DNA from: Metabacillus litoralis
GTDB taxonomy: Bacteria > Bacillota > Bacilli > Bacillales > Bacillaceae
Assembly (NCBI RefSeq): GCF_007994985.1
Contig: NZ_VOQF01000001.1
Location: 793,136 to 857,135 of the forward strand
Length of the DNA: 64,000 nt
Direction of reading: 5' to 3'
The notes below the pieces were generated by a model, which was not told the DNA's origin, made no database searches, and was given only the letters and a program-made list of their open reading frames with translations. The position numbers were made by a program, and so were the translations under genes. The stretch's first letter is position 1. Each line of letters begins with the position of its first letter. Of this stretch, positions 9,503 through 19,417 are shown piece after piece.

Positions 9503-9533
9503 AGCTATCACCTATGTGGTAGCTCCTTTTTAG
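9503..9533 (+). terminator. Orphan hairpin with T-tract in the zwf-gndA gap
   Basis: AGCTATCAC and GTGGTAGCT pair (one G-U) around CTAT and are followed by CCTTTTT. No gene ends here on the plus strand, because zwf already has a terminator at 9340. It may end a small RNA encoded in 9345-9500, or be a relic. The remainder of the 9223-9675 gap shows no gene. Confidence 0.5.
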
Positions 9534-9629
9534 CTTTAAACATGTTTTTATAGTTGTTTGTTTAGCTATACCTTAATTGTTGATCTGACCCAAATTGAGA
9601 GCCAAGGAATAGATAGATAAGAAACGAAA

Positions 9630-9667
9630 AAAAAACGGACAAACCAATTAGCTGGTTTGCCCGTTTT
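9630..9667 (-). terminator. Terminator of gndA
   Basis: On the minus strand ACGGGCAAACCA and TGGTTTGTCCGT pair around GCTAAT and are followed by eight or more T. It begins about 10 bases after the gndA stop. Confidence 0.9.
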
Positions 9668-9675
9668 TATTTCTA

Positions 9676-11088
9676 TTATTTTTCCATCCATTCTGTATGG
9701 AAGACACCTTCTTTATCAACACGTTGGTATGTGTGAGCACCAAAGTAGTCACGTTGAGCTTGAAGCAGGTTAGCTGGAAGTGTTTCAGTACGGTAGCTGT
9801 CATAGTATGCAAGTGCAGACGAGAAGCAAGGTACTGGCACTCCATTTTCGATAGCTACTGATAAGATTGTACGAAGTGCTCCTTGATAGCCTTCAACAAT
9901 GTCTTTAAAGTAGTCATCAAGTAAAAGGTTTGCTAATTTTGGATCTTTGTCATATGCATCTTTAATTTTCTGAAGGAATGCAGCACGGATGATACAACCT
10001 CCACGGAAAATCATTGCGATATCACCGTATTTTAAATCCCAGTTATATTCTTCAGAAGCAGCTCTCATTTGAGCAAATCCTTGAGCATATGATACGATCT
10101 TGCTCATGTAAAGTGCTTTACGTACAGCTTCAATTAACTCTTCTTTATTACCTTCAAAAGGCTTCACAGATGGTCCTGAAAGGATTTTGCTTGCTTTTTG
10201 ACGCTCGTCCTTCATTGCTGAGATAAAACGTGCAAAAACAGATTCTGTAATGATCGGAAGTGGTACACCTAAATCTAGTGCACTTTTACTTGTCCATTTA
10301 CCTGTGCCTTTTTGACCAGCAGTATCTAATATCACATCTACTAGAGGCTTACCAGTTTCTTCATCCTTTTTCGTGAAGATATCAGCTGTTATTTCAATAA
10401 GGTAGCTATCAAGTTCACCTTTGTTCCACTCAGCAAACACTTCATGAAGCTCGTCTGCCGTTAGGCCTAAAACATTTTTCAAGATGAAATATGCTTCAGA
10501 AATTAATTGCATATCTCCATACTCAATTCCGTTATGCACCATTTTCACATAGTGTCCTGCTCCATCTGGACCAATGTAAGTACAACAAGGATCTCCACCT
10601 ACTTTTGCAGAAATAGCTTCTAAAATAGGTTGTACTAGATCAAATGCCTCTTTTTGTCCACCCGGCATAATTGAAGGCCCTTTAAGTGCTCCTTCTTCTC
10701 CACCTGAAACGCCAGTACCTATGAAATGGATTCCACTTTCAGCTAGATCTTTATTTCGACGTTGTGTATCTGTATAAAGCGTATTTCCGCCATCAATTAA
10801 GATATCGCCTTTATCAAGATGTGGTAAAAGCTGTTCAATTGTAGCATCTGTAGGAACACCTGCTTTAACCATTAATAAAATTTTACGTGGTGTTTCTAAA
10901 GATTGTACAAACTCTTCAATACTGTATGTACCTACTACATTTTTTTCTTTTGCTTCTGATAAAAATTCTTCTGTTTTCTCTGCAGAGCGATTGAAAACAG
11001 ATACTGAAAATCCACGACTTTCAATATTTAATGCTAAGTTTTTGCCCATTACTGCTAAACCAATTACACCAATTTGTTGTTTCGACAT
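9676..11088 (-). CDS. gndA: 6-phosphogluconate dehydrogenase, decarboxylating
   Basis: Converts 6-phosphogluconate to ribulose 5-phosphate and CO2 with reduction of NADP+. The 470-residue protein has the dinucleotide-binding motif [13 protein letters not shown] (residues 9-21), the catalytic helix segment [14 protein letters not shown] (about 182-195) and the [14 protein letters not shown] substrate loop (about 254-267). The C-terminal tail [15 protein letters not shown] closes the partner active site. The ATG follows AAGGGACG. Position and length match the NADP-dependent B. subtilis GndA (YqjI) rather than the gluconate-operon GntZ. The leader has a perfect 10-bp inverted repeat (11123-11149). 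Confidence 0.95.
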   Translation of the reverse strand: MSKQQIGVIGLAVMGKNLALNIESRGFSVSVFNRSAEKTEEFLSEAKEKNVVGTYSIEEFVQSLETPRKILLMVKAGVPTDATIEQLLPHLDKGDILIDGGNTLYTDTQRRNKDLAESGIHFIGTGVSGGEEGALKGPSIMPGGQKEAFDLVQPILEAISAKVGGDPCCTYIGPDGAGHYVKMVHNGIEYGDMQLISEAYFILKNVLGLTADELHEVFAEWNKGELDSYLIEITADIFTKKDEETGKPLVDVILDTAGQKGTGKWTSKSALDLGVPLPIITESVFARFISAMKDERQKASKILSGPSVKPFEGNKEELIEAVRKALYMSKIVSYAQGFAQMRAASEEYNWDLKYGDIAMIFRGGCIIRAAFLQKIKDAYDKDPKLANLLLDDYFKDIVEGYQGALRTILSVAIENGVPVPCFSSALAYYDSYRTETLPANLLQAQRDYFGAHTYQRVDKEGVFHTEWMEK

Positions 11089-11122
11089 ACGTTTACGTCC
11101 CTTCTAATCCTTAATAGTATGT

Positions 11123-11149
11123 AAAACTAAACGAGAAAAGTTTAGTTTT
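11123..11149 (-). promoter_or_regulatory. Perfect inverted repeat in the gndA leader
   Basis: AAAACTAAAC (11123-11132) and GTTTAGTTTT (11140-11149) are separated by 7 bases, 35-61 bases before the gndA ATG. It could be an operator or an mRNA hairpin; there is no T-tract, so it is not a terminator. Confidence 0.5.
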
Positions 11150-11258
11150 CCGACACTTCTTTAAATTGACACATAATTCGAATTATTTATTATAACTACA
11201 ACTTTGAAAATAACACATTTTCAAGATACATTTCAAGTAACATATCTTATGAAATCGC

Positions 11259-12494
11259 TTACTCCCTTAAAAAATCTTTATTAAAGCTAGTTCCAGATGA
11301 AATGTCCTGCTTCTTTTCTCCTTTTACACCACGTTTAATAAGCTGATTTCCATACTTGGAATTAATTTTATCAATGACGGATAATAAAGGCTCATCTTTG
11401 GCATCTTTTTCAAAGGAAAACAAATCTAGCTGCTTAATAGCATCATTTTTTTCAATTAACTCTTGACCAGTAATACCTAATAATCGTATCGGATCTTCCT
11501 CCCAGTGTGAATAAAACATCTGTCTTGCTACAGTATATATATCTGCTTCTTCATCAATAGGATTCTCTAATTTCTTACTTCTAGTAATTGTTTTTAAATT
11601 TCCATAACGAATAGTGATAAAAATTTTACTTGCTAGAACATCTTTCCGTTTCATTCGAATAGAAACCGAACGTGCAAGCTTATGTAAAACTTCATTTATT
11701 TCTGATTCACTTGTTGTATTTTTAGAGAGGGTCGAAGAATTGCCAATGCTTTTAAAATCATAAATGGAATCAGGATCCACTTCTCTTTCATCGATACCAT
11801 TTGCTCGTTCTTTTAAACGTTCTCCATTGATCCCAAGCAGTGCTTTTAGTTTGACGGAATCAGCGTGCGCTACATCAAAAATTGTATTTATATTTATTGT
11901 TCTCAATTTTTCTGCTGTTTTTTCACCTATTCCATGCATCTCATTAGCAAGTAATGGCCAAAGTTTTAAAGGAAGATCTCGCTTTCTTAAAATTGAGATT
12001 CCAAGAGGCTTCTTCATATTCGAAGCCATTTTTGCTAAAAATTTATTAGGAGCTATTCCAATACTGCATGGAAGTAAAAGTTCGTCAAGGAGGCGCTCTT
12101 GAATGGATTTTGCCATTTCTAATGGCTTAGCTCCATCAAATTCGCTAAAATCTACATAACCTTCATCAATTGACACTGGTTCCACTCGATCAGTAAATTC
12201 TCGGAGTAGGTCGAACATTGCTCTAGATGCAGAGCGATAGCGGTCAAAGTTCGGTTTTTTAATGATAAGCTCTGGACATAACTTTTTAGCTTGCCAAAGT
12301 GGCATCGTCGTTTTGACTCCCTTAGAGCGAGCTTCATAGCTACAGGTAACAATGATCCCTTTTCTCTCCTCAACATTTCCTGCTATCGCAAGTGGTTTAC
12401 CTTTAAGTGAAGGATCATAAGCCATTTCAACAGAAGCATAAAAGCTATTCATATCAACATGTAAAATTACTCTTCTATTAGTCGTTTGCCCCAT
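11259..12494 (-). CDS. polY1: DNA polymerase IV, Y family
   Basis: A translesion DNA polymerase without proofreading. The 411-residue protein has catalytic segments HVDMNSFYASVE (about residues 13-24, Asp of the first metal site) and SIDEGYVDFS (about 108-117, Asp-Glu pair), with SYEARSKGVKTTMPLWQAK between. Helix-hairpin-helix and little-finger domains follow. QLDLFSF (about residue 370) is a consensus sliding-clamp-binding peptide, followed by a 30-residue basic tail. Position next to gndA equals B. subtilis yqjH (polY1/dinB1). An AAGGAG lies only one or two bases before the ATG, so the exact start is uncertain. Confidence 0.93.
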   Translation of the reverse strand: MGQTTNRRVILHVDMNSFYASVEMAYDPSLKGKPLAIAGNVEERKGIIVTCSYEARSKGVKTTMPLWQAKKLCPELIIKKPNFDRYRSASRAMFDLLREFTDRVEPVSIDEGYVDFSEFDGAKPLEMAKSIQERLLDELLLPCSIGIAPNKFLAKMASNMKKPLGISILRKRDLPLKLWPLLANEMHGIGEKTAEKLRTININTIFDVAHADSVKLKALLGINGERLKERANGIDEREVDPDSIYDFKSIGNSSTLSKNTTSESEINEVLHKLARSVSIRMKRKDVLASKIFITIRYGNLKTITRSKKLENPIDEEADIYTVARQMFYSHWEEDPIRLLGITGQELIEKNDAIKQLDLFSFEKDAKDEPLLSVIDKINSKYGNQLIKRGVKGEKKQDISSGTSFNKDFLRE

Positions 12495-12598
12495 ACTCCT
12501 TCACCACACATAATTTTCTTCTTACTATTTTACCATGATTACGAATTAATTGTTTTCATATTCGCTTACTATACTAGTAAATCATTTTAAAAAATAAA

Positions 12599-12946
12599 GA
12601 GCCTAAGACATAATTAAAGAAATCATAAAAAAAGACGAATAAATCTAAATTCAGTTAAACTGAAAGAAACAAGTTCGTTCCATTGCGCTGCAGACAATCG
12701 CTTTCCACGGGGAGGAAGCTGAGCCTCCTCGACGCAAGCGCCTGCGGGGTCTCAGCCTTTCCTCTATTCCCGTAGGAGTCGATTGTCTTCCGCTCCATTC
12801 CACTAGTTCTTAAAAATAGTATACAAAATCAAAAAAACTATTGAAGACAGTAATAAAACCCGAACTAATAGGTGAATGTTTAATTGACATATCACCTATT
12901 AATTCGGGTTTATCATTAGAAGCTAAAACACTTATGTCCCAACCTC
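12599..12946. repeat. Rep-A intergenic repeat, copy 2
   Basis: Same orientation and order as copy 1: a worn inverted end (GAGCCTAAGACATAA at 12599 against TTATGTCCCAACCTC ending 12946), GC-rich core with GTTCCATTGCGCTGCAGAC, GGGGAGGAAGC and CCTGCGGGGTCTCAGCC, then a hairpin with AACCCGAA/TTCGGGTT ends (12855-12911). It fills most of the gap between polY1 and the CheW gene. Confidence 0.9.
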
Positions 12947-12952
12947 ATTATT

Positions 12953-13106
12953 TGTAGACAAAGTATATTTTCAAGCCCTTCAGACTGGTTGAAAACATTT
13001 GAATTTCGAGGCACAAAGCCTTGTGAGGAGCGGTTTTACCGTGTTTGGTAATGAGCACAACATCAAAGTGAGTAACGAAGAAAGCGGTCGTTTGTATACA
13101 GTCTGA
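12953..13106. repeat. Possible intergenic element bounded by TCAGACTG/CAGTCTGA
   Basis: Directly after Rep-A copy 2, this segment has no supported gene. TCAGACTG (12980-12987) and CAGTCTGA (13099-13106) are perfect inverted repeats enclosing about 110 bases that contain a TTACC/GGTAA hairpin. From general familiarity it resembles short repeats found in other Bacillus genomes, but only one copy is in this window, so repeat status is an inference. Confidence 0.4.
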
Positions 13107-13128
13107 GTCACCAATAATTATTGGTGAC
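13107..13128 (-). terminator. Inverted repeat over the end of the CheW gene
   Basis: GTCACCAATAA and TTATTGGTGAC form a perfect palindrome across the stop codon of the CheW gene. It can fold as a hairpin in the 3' end of that mRNA, but no T-tract follows, so termination is uncertain. Confidence 0.45.
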
Positions 13129-13585
13129 TCACAATCTCTTCTTTCACAATAGCAATGCCTTCAAGTCCAGCTATTAATAAGTTAGGATCTATGATCGTAA
13201 TAAGACGATCTTCTATGCTTGCAACAGCAGTAAAGTATTTAGTAGCTTGAAAAGCGCCTACTGAAATTGACTTTAATTGTTCTTCTTCTATATCTAGGAT
13301 TTCTTTTGCTTCTTTTACAATAAGCGCTGCAGATAATTCTTCAGAGTGAACAACAATTAATTTTGTTGTTTGTTCATCAATAATACTGTCTTGATGATAG
13401 AGAATTCTATTTGTATCAAGCACAGGAATTAATTCTCCTCTTACCTTAACAACACCCTTCATATAATACGGCATATTAGGGATTACGTTGATATCTTCTA
13501 GTTTTTCAATAGAAATAACATGTTGAATCGGCAAACCATATTCTTCATTACCTTCACGAAAAACAACTACTTTTGATAGTTCCAT
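13118..13585 (-). CDS. CheW-domain chemotaxis coupling protein (orphan)
   Basis: CheW-fold proteins link chemoreceptors to the CheA kinase at the membrane. Starting at the ATG at 13585, which follows AGAGGAGAT, the protein has 155 residues, the usual length of CheW. Typical segments are VVFREGNEEYGLPI (about residues 6-19), VIPNMPYYMKGVVKVRGELI (about 35-54, the core CheW signature) and TAVASIEDRLITIID near the C-terminus. A longer upstream reading frame exists but lacks a ribosome site. No receptor, kinase or flagellar gene is nearby; it follows the urease operon by 162 bases in the same direction. It could also be a CheV-like partial paralogue, but no response-regulator domain is present. 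Confidence 0.85.
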   Translation of the reverse strand: MELSKVVVFREGNEEYGLPIQHVISIEKLEDINVIPNMPYYMKGVVKVRGELIPVLDTNRILYHQDSIIDEQTTKLIVVHSEELSAALIVKEAKEILDIEEEQLKSISVGAFQATKYFTAVASIEDRLITIIDPNLLIAGLEGIAIVKEEIVSHQ

Positions 13586-13747
13586 GATAATCTCCTCTCG
13601 GATACAGCTTGTACTCGATATATCTATGACTATCATACTATGAAAGTAGTAGTTTTGGAAGGTCTTATCTTTCTGTATCAGTTCAAGTAGTCTAGAAATC
13701 ACACAAATATAATGGAAATTAAGCATCTACTTTACCAGTGAGTATCT

Positions 13748-14560
13748 TTAATTTTTCCGCCAATTGATTTGCTCAGTTTTGTACAATTTATCATGAAGAA
13801 TTTTTTCGCATTTGGAAAAAATTGTTTCTATAACTGGAGTACCGCAAGCTAAGATCCTTATCACGAGCCCTTTCACATTTAATTCGCTAATACCAACACG
13901 AACATCCGCAATATCTTTTAGAGTATGTCGCAATTCTTGAAGAAGTTCATCATTTACTTCTTGATGAATGATAAAAAGTGTGCCAATATGACTATATCCT
14001 TCAAGCTGCATGATATTCTCCAGCTGATTACAAGGCTTCAGGAGCTGATGATCAAAAATTTCAAGCCTTCCATCTACGTAGACTTTCATTTTCATCGCTA
14101 GTTTTTTATATTGAAAAAGCAAACCATCAGCTGACCAACCCGGTGTTACAATTTCAGTATAATAAAAAACCGACGATGATTTCATATATATATTAGTATA
14201 TTGCCTAAAATCTGCATCTTTATATAAAATTAGTGAATCTTGTTTTAGAAACAACTCACTTTCATTACCCAAGAAATAATCCATTTCCTGTGAGACACCA
14301 TGCTTTAAACATTTATAGACCTTTGTAGAGGCTTGTGTTGTTAATGCAAATTTTGCACCATCACCTATTTTTACCTCCGTTTTATAACGATCTCCGTCCA
14401 CATAACCTCCACCTACATGAATAAGCGTAAGCAATGGCAAGCCATCTGGAAGATAGGTAGGACGTGTGATTTTGAAAACTCCATCAAAATAACTATTCGA
14501 AATAACAGACCGATTATGTTTTTTGCCTACCTCAAGTTGCAGGTAGCCTGTATACGTCAT
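13748..14560 (-). CDS. ureD: Urease accessory protein UreD (UreH)
   Basis: A scaffold protein that binds apo-urease with UreF and UreG so that nickel can be inserted. The 270-residue protein has family segments [19 protein letters not shown] (about residues 48-66) and [10 protein letters not shown] (about 73-82), which are the conserved beta-structure of UreD. It is the last gene of the urt-ure operon and overlaps the ureG stop by four bases, which suggests translational coupling. Lengths of known UreD proteins are about 270. No unusual change seen. Confidence 0.92.
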   Translation of the reverse strand: MTYTGYLQLEVGKKHNRSVISNSYFDGVFKITRPTYLPDGLPLLTLIHVGGGYVDGDRYKTEVKIGDGAKFALTTQASTKVYKCLKHGVSQEMDYFLGNESELFLKQDSLILYKDADFRQYTNIYMKSSSVFYYTEIVTPGWSADGLLFQYKKLAMKMKVYVDGRLEIFDHQLLKPCNQLENIMQLEGYSHIGTLFIIHQEVNDELLQELRHTLKDIADVRVGISELNVKGLVIRILACGTPVIETIFSKCEKILHDKLYKTEQINWRKN

Positions 14561-15174
14561 GCTTCTAATCCAACTAAAAATGCTTCCTTACGAATCCAAT
14601 CCACCACATCTTTTACTCCTGATCCATCTTTGAGATTCGTAAATATAAATGGTCTGTCTCCACGAGAAACTAGTGTATCTTTCCGCATAATTTCAAGATC
14701 GGCTCCAACATATGGTGCTAAATCAGTTTTATTTATAATAAATAAATCCGATTTAATCATTCCCTGACCACCTTTACGAGGAATTTTTTCCCCCTGTGCA
14801 ACGTCAATGATGTAGATTGAAAAATCAACTAATTCCGGACTAAACGTAGCTGCAAGATTATCTCCACCACTTTCCACAAAAATCAAATCTAGGTTCGGGT
14901 GACGTTCATTTAATTCATCAATTGCATCAAAATTCATTGACGCATCTTCGCGTATGGCTGTATGTGGACAACCGCCTGTTTCAACACCAATAATTCGATC
15001 TTCAGGAAGAGCACCATTTTTTATTAAGAATTGTGCATCTTCTTTTGTATAAATATCATTAGTAATAACGGCAATTTCCAGTTCATCCATTAACTCTCTC
15101 GTTAATTTATCTACTAATAATGTCTTCCCTGCACCCACAGGTCCTCCAACTCCAATTCGTATTGGTTCACTCAT
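14557..15174 (-). CDS. ureG: Urease accessory GTPase UreG
   Basis: A SIMIBI-class GTPase that delivers nickel to the urease active site. The 205-residue protein has the P-loop [17 protein letters not shown] (residues 8-24), the metal-binding Cys-Pro-His motif in [17 protein letters not shown] (about 65-81), the [19 protein letters not shown] switch region and the [13 protein letters not shown] base-specificity segment. All key residues are present and length matches the family. It lies between ureF and ureD in the standard order. Confidence 0.96.
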   Translation of the reverse strand: MSEPIRIGVGGPVGAGKTLLVDKLTRELMDELEIAVITNDIYTKEDAQFLIKNGALPEDRIIGVETGGCPHTAIREDASMNFDAIDELNERHPNLDLIFVESGGDNLAATFSPELVDFSIYIIDVAQGEKIPRKGGQGMIKSDLFIINKTDLAPYVGADLEIMRKDTLVSRGDRPFIFTNLKDGSGVKDVVDWIRKEAFLVGLEA

Positions 15175-15200
15175 GTATAATTACATCCCTTCAAAAAATT

Positions 15201-15887
15201 TTATGACATAAATAAACGAACAGACAGCTCTTCATGTAGCATTTGAGCAATCTCTAAACCTTGTGCACCAGCACCAAAATCAGCTTCATCAAGTGATAAT
15301 ATTTCTTCAATTATTTCATTTAAATATGGTTGAATCTCGATCAAAAGTTTTTGACCATCCGTTTGTCCTAGCGGAATACCTCGAACTGCATTTTGGACTA
15401 GTGAGGAAGTAGCCGCAAACAAATAAGTTTCTAGTGTTGTTTTTAAATCAACTTCTAACCCTAAGCAGACCATCGCAAAAACGATAGAGCTATGTCCATG
15501 AACTTGTTTTTTCACAAGCTTTTCACGATATTCAATAAGATAATCATTAACATATAATTCGTTCATAACCTTCGCTAGCTGTCTTCCTATCCTTCTATTT
15601 CCCTCACGCGTTTCCTTTGCCAAAGCTAGAGCAAACAATTCAGAATCTACTTGCCACACCTTTTCAAGGACATTATCTTCCATATATTCATAGGATATCC
15701 GGCAAGCCATTCCGTCAGTATAGACGAACTGCGTTTTAATAAACTCCTTCAAAGCTACTAAAAAACTATCCTTGTTATATACTTTGTTTTCTTGGATATA
15801 TGTTTCAAGTCCAAAAGAATGAGAAAATGCACCTGAAGGAAAGTTAGAATCACAAATTTGTAGCAAGTGAAACAATTGATTAGTCAT
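15201..15887 (-). CDS. ureF: Urease accessory protein UreF
   Basis: A helical protein that acts with UreD as the GTPase gatekeeper for UreG. The 228-residue sequence begins with the typical [20 protein letters not shown] segment (about residues 8-27). It contains [12 protein letters not shown] and [14 protein letters not shown], both usual in UreF. Its start overlaps the ureE stop by eight bases. Length and order are normal for Bacillus ureases. Confidence 0.93.
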   Translation of the reverse strand: MTNQLFHLLQICDSNFPSGAFSHSFGLETYIQENKVYNKDSFLVALKEFIKTQFVYTDGMACRISYEYMEDNVLEKVWQVDSELFALALAKETREGNRRIGRQLAKVMNELYVNDYLIEYREKLVKKQVHGHSSIVFAMVCLGLEVDLKTTLETYLFAATSSLVQNAVRGIPLGQTDGQKLLIEIQPYLNEIIEEILSLDEADFGAGAQGLEIAQMLHEELSVRLFMS

Positions 15888-16326
15888 GAGAATGTCCGAT
15901 ATGTTTAAATGCTTTGTTCATTCTCCTGTTTTCTCTCACAAACGGGACTTCTAATTCTTTTAGTAATTTTTCTACTAAATAATCGTATTGAACAACCATT
16001 TCACTGTTCTCAAATTGAGCTGGGAGATGGCGATTTCCAAGTTGATGTGCAATTTCCCCCATCTGTAAGATGCTCGTAGGCTTTATGACAATTACATCAT
16101 CTTCAACAACACTAATAATTATTGAGTTTTTTTCATCTTGATATAAAATATCGCCATCTGTTAGTTCCTTCACATCTTTCAGTCGAATACCAAGTTCTTT
16201 TCCATGATCTGTTTTCACTCTTTGGATCTTTTTCACTAAATCATCACTTCTTAAATAAACACGTTCAACATGATGTGGGGCTTTGTCTAATTCTTTTACA
16301 TTTCCAACTATTTTCTCAATAATCAT
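15880..16326 (-). CDS. ureE: Urease accessory metallochaperone UreE
   Basis: A nickel-binding chaperone that supplies nickel to the UreDFG complex. The 148-residue protein has the conserved central segment [18 protein letters not shown] (about residues 87-104), with the interface histidine in GNRH. The C-terminal tail KHIGHSHD has three histidines, a short version of the His-rich tail seen in some UreE proteins. It follows ureC by nine bases. Confidence 0.94.
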   Translation of the reverse strand: MIIEKIVGNVKELDKAPHHVERVYLRSDDLVKKIQRVKTDHGKELGIRLKDVKELTDGDILYQDEKNSIIISVVEDDVIVIKPTSILQMGEIAHQLGNRHLPAQFENSEMVVQYDYLVEKLLKELEVPFVRENRRMNKAFKHIGHSHD

Positions 16327-16335
16327 CTTTTCACC

Positions 16336-18042
16336 TCAAAATAAGAAATATCGTTGCGCTAAAGCAACTTTTTCATCTGGCTCACAGGTTATGAGCTCAC
16401 CATCTACCTTTACTTCATATGTTTGTGGATCTACCTCTATTTCAGGTGTTTCTCCATTTAATTTCATATCAGCTTTTTGTAGCTGACGTATATTTTTTAC
16501 AACGGCAATTTTCTTTTCAAGTCCTAGTTCTTCATGGACTTTTAGCTCATATGCAGCTTTAGAGATAAAAGTCATAGAAGTTGAATATTTCGCTTTACCA
16601 AAGCTAGCAAACATCGGACGATATAATGCTGGTTGTGGGGTTGGTATTGAAGCATTAGGATCACCCATTACACTCCAAGCAATCATTCCACCTTTTACAA
16701 TAAGCTCTGGTTTCACACCAAAAAATCCAGGGTCCCATAATACGATATCTGCTACTTTCCCTACTTCAATTGAACCAACATATTCTGATATTCCATGAGT
16801 TAGTGCAGGGTTTATCGTATATTTCGCAATATATCTTTTTGCTCTAGCATTATCATTTTGTTCACCATCAACAAGTTCGCCACGTTGTCGCTTCATTTTA
16901 TCTGCCGTTTGCCATGTTCTAGAAATGACTTCTCCAACTCTTCCCATTGCTTGCGAATCAGAGCTGATCATACTAAACACTCCTAGATCATGGAGAATAT
17001 CTTCAGCGGCGATTGTTTCCTTACGTATTCTAGAATCAGCAAACGCTAAATCTTCAGGTACAGAAGGATCTAAATGATGACAAACCATAAGCATATCTAA
17101 ATGCTCTGCAATTGTATTAACAGTATAAGGTCTTGTTGGATTAGTAGAAGAAGGAAGAATATTAGGGTATGAAGCCGCTTTAATTATATCTGGCGCATGA
17201 CCGCCACCAGCTCCTTCTGTATGATACGTGTGAATAACACGACCATTAATTGCTTTTATTGTGTCTTCTACAAATCCACCTTCATTTAAAGTGTCACTGT
17301 GAATAGCAACCTGAATATCGTATTTATCTGCAACTGTTAACGCTTTATCAATATTTGATGAAGTTGTTCCCCAATCTTCATGAAGCTTAAGTCCGATTGC
17401 TCCTGCTTCTATTTGTTCGATTAATGCCTCTTCGTTTGACGCATTTCCTTTGCCAAGAAACCCAATATTCATCGGAAATTCTTCAGCTGCTTTTAACATA
17501 TTCTGAATATTCCACTTACCAGGTGTACATGTTGTCGCATTCGTTCCAGTCGCTGGTCCTGTTCCTCCACCAATCATTGTTGTTACACCTGACTCGATTG
17601 CTGTTTGAATTTGTTGTGGACAAATAAAATGAATATGTGCATCAATACCCCCAGCTGTTACAATCATTCCTTCAGCTGCAATGACCTCTGTAGAAGCGCC
17701 AATAACAATGTTAACAGAGTCCATTAATAAAGGATTTCCAGCTTTACCGATCGAAGTAATAACACCGTCTTTAACACCAATATCAGCTTTGTAGATTCCA
17801 GAATAATCAAGGATTAATGCGTTCGTAATCACAAGGTCAACAACATCTTTTCTTGTTGCTAATGGATGTTGACCCATTCCATCACGGATAACCTTACCTC
17901 CACCAAACTTTACTTCATCACCATATGTTGTGTAATCTTTTTCTACTTCAATAAATAGTTCAGTGTCTCCTAACCTTACCTGATCACCAACTGTTGGACC
18001 GAACATATCGGCATATTGATGTCTCGACATCTGAAAGCTCAT
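16336..18042 (-). CDS. ureC: Urease subunit alpha
   Basis: Catalytic subunit of urease, which hydrolyses urea to ammonia and carbamate, then CO2. The 568-residue protein has the nickel ligands of [12 protein letters not shown] (about residues 129-140), the carbamylated lysine in [14 protein letters not shown] (about 214-227), the [14 protein letters not shown] and [15 protein letters not shown] metal-site segments, and the flap [13 protein letters not shown] with the catalytic histidine. A conserved [22 protein letters not shown] follows. All active-site residues look intact. The ATG follows AAAGGAGTG. It is the sixth and largest structural part of a full nitrogen-scavenging operon. Confidence 0.98.
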   Translation of the reverse strand: MSFQMSRHQYADMFGPTVGDQVRLGDTELFIEVEKDYTTYGDEVKFGGGKVIRDGMGQHPLATRKDVVDLVITNALILDYSGIYKADIGVKDGVITSIGKAGNPLLMDSVNIVIGASTEVIAAEGMIVTAGGIDAHIHFICPQQIQTAIESGVTTMIGGGTGPATGTNATTCTPGKWNIQNMLKAAEEFPMNIGFLGKGNASNEEALIEQIEAGAIGLKLHEDWGTTSSNIDKALTVADKYDIQVAIHSDTLNEGGFVEDTIKAINGRVIHTYHTEGAGGGHAPDIIKAASYPNILPSSTNPTRPYTVNTIAEHLDMLMVCHHLDPSVPEDLAFADSRIRKETIAAEDILHDLGVFSMISSDSQAMGRVGEVISRTWQTADKMKRQRGELVDGEQNDNARAKRYIAKYTINPALTHGISEYVGSIEVGKVADIVLWDPGFFGVKPELIVKGGMIAWSVMGDPNASIPTPQPALYRPMFASFGKAKYSTSMTFISKAAYELKVHEELGLEKKIAVVKNIRQLQKADMKLNGETPEIEVDPQTYEVKVDGELITCEPDEKVALAQRYFLF

Positions 18043-18054
18043 ATTTACACTCCT

Positions 18055-18372
18055 TTACCTCAACGCGTCATTTGTTAAATTATTTAAGCCATATACTTTT
18101 CTTTCTCCTGAGAATGGTATAAGCTCTACTTCTTTTTTGTCTCCTGGTTCAAAACGAACTGCTGTTCCAGCTGCAATATTTAATCTTTTACCAAATGAAT
18201 CTACTCTATTAAACTCAAGAAAAGTATTCACTTCAAAAAAATGAAAATGGGATCCTACTTGAATAGGTCGATCACCAATGTTAACAACCTCAACATTCGT
18301 TACTTCCTTATTTTCATTACATATAATAGGAGTTTTCTTTAACTTATATTGACCTGGAATCATGAGCTTCAC
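18055..18372 (-). CDS. ureB: Urease subunit beta
   Basis: Small structural subunit of the (alpha-beta-gamma)3 urease. The 105-residue sequence has the family core [20 protein letters not shown] (about residues 29-48) and [16 protein letters not shown], with the C-terminal [15 protein letters not shown]. The separate gene for beta, rather than a beta-gamma fusion, is normal for Bacillus. It lies 12 bases before ureC and 26 bases after ureA. Confidence 0.96.
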   Translation of the reverse strand: MKLMIPGQYKLKKTPIICNENKEVTNVEVVNIGDRPIQVGSHFHFFEVNTFLEFNRVDSFGKRLNIAAGTAVRFEPGDKKEVELIPFSGERKVYGLNNLTNDALR

Positions 18373-18398
18373 CTCTTACTCTTATTTAATGTACCCAC

Positions 18399-18701
18399 CT
18401 ATTGGATAGGATCATGAACTGTAACTAACTTCGTTCCATCAGGAAATGTTGCTTCTACCTGAATGTCGTGAATCATTTCAGGGATACCTTCCATCACATC
18501 TTCTCGAGATAAAATATGACGACCATCCTGCATTAATTGAGATACTGATTTACCATCTCTTGCTCCTTCCATTACTTCATAAGTTAAAATAGCTATAGCT
18601 TCGGGATAATTTAGTTTCAATCCTCGTTTTTGTCGCCTTCTCGCTAAATCAGCTGCAACGACAATCATGAGCTTTTCTTGCTCACGAGATGTAAGCTTCA
18701 T
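18399..18701 (-). CDS. ureA: Urease subunit gamma
   Basis: The 100-residue gamma subunit, helical, first of the three structural subunits. It begins [20 protein letters not shown] and contains [20 protein letters not shown] (about residues 26-45) and the C-terminal [18 protein letters not shown], all diagnostic. The ATG follows AAGGAGGAAA. It is directly behind urtE, so urease and its urea transporter share one transcript. Confidence 0.97.
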   Translation of the reverse strand: MKLTSREQEKLMIVVAADLARRRQKRGLKLNYPEAIAILTYEVMEGARDGKSVSQLMQDGRHILSREDVMEGIPEMIHDIQVEATFPDGTKLVTVHDPIQ

Positions 18702-18714
18702 TAATATTTCCTCC

Positions 18715-19416
18715 TTAAACGGCTAAGTGCTTATATAGTTCATCCTCATTAACATTTTCACAATTTCCATTCTTCACCATACAACCACGATCAAGAATAT
18801 AATAATGATCCGCACAAGATAAAACAGCATCTAAATTATGTTCAACTAATATAATCGACATTTCTTTCTCTTTTGCTATTTTCACTAAAACATCTTGAAT
18901 CAATTGAACAATTGACGGTTGTATTCCTTCCATCGGCTCATCTAAAAGAAGAAGCTTTGGGTTTGAAATTAATGCTCTCGCAATTGCTAGCTGCTGCTGT
19001 TGACCACCACTAAGATCTCCACCTCGACGATCAATCATTTCCTTCAATACAGGAAACCATTGAAATATTTCCTCAGGTATTGTTTTTGATCGTTGTGATT
19101 TTGGTAGTGCTTCCATCCCTATAAGAAGATTCTCTTTTATCGTTAAATCTGAAAAAATCTCCCTACCTTGTGGAACATATGCAATCCCTGCTCGTGCTCG
19201 ATGCTCAGGCTTTTCCTTTTTTAAGGATTTCCCATCAAATACAACTTGACCGTTAACTGTAGGTATAAGTCCCATCAACACTTTCACTAAAGTTGTCTTT
19301 CCCACACCATTTCTACCTAAAAGCCCGACAATTTTCCCCTTTTGAATACCAAATTCAACATTCCGTAAAATCATTGTTTCGTTATACCCAGCTTGTAGCT
19401 CTGACACATGAAGCAT
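18715..19416 (-). CDS. urtE: Urea ABC transporter ATP-binding protein UrtE
   Basis: Second ATPase of the urea importer, related to LivF. Using the ATG at 19416, which has AAGGAG eight bases upstream, the protein has 233 residues; a GTG nine bases earlier is possible. Walker A is [15 protein letters not shown] (about residues 32-46), the ABC signature is [16 protein letters not shown] (about 133-148), Walker B is [12 protein letters not shown], and the switch histidine is in [10 protein letters not shown]. The pairing with a LivG-like UrtD and two LivHM-like permeases, directly before ureA, sets the substrate as urea. Confidence 0.94.
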   Translation of the reverse strand: MLHVSELQAGYNETMILRNVEFGIQKGKIVGLLGRNGVGKTTLVKVLMGLIPTVNGQVVFDGKSLKKEKPEHRARAGIAYVPQGREIFSDLTIKENLLIGMEALPKSQRSKTIPEEIFQWFPVLKEMIDRRGGDLSGGQQQQLAIARALISNPKLLLLDEPMEGIQPSIVQLIQDVLVKIAKEKEMSIILVEHNLDAVLSCADHYYILDRGCMVKNGNCENVNEDELYKHLAV

Positions 19417-19417
19417 A

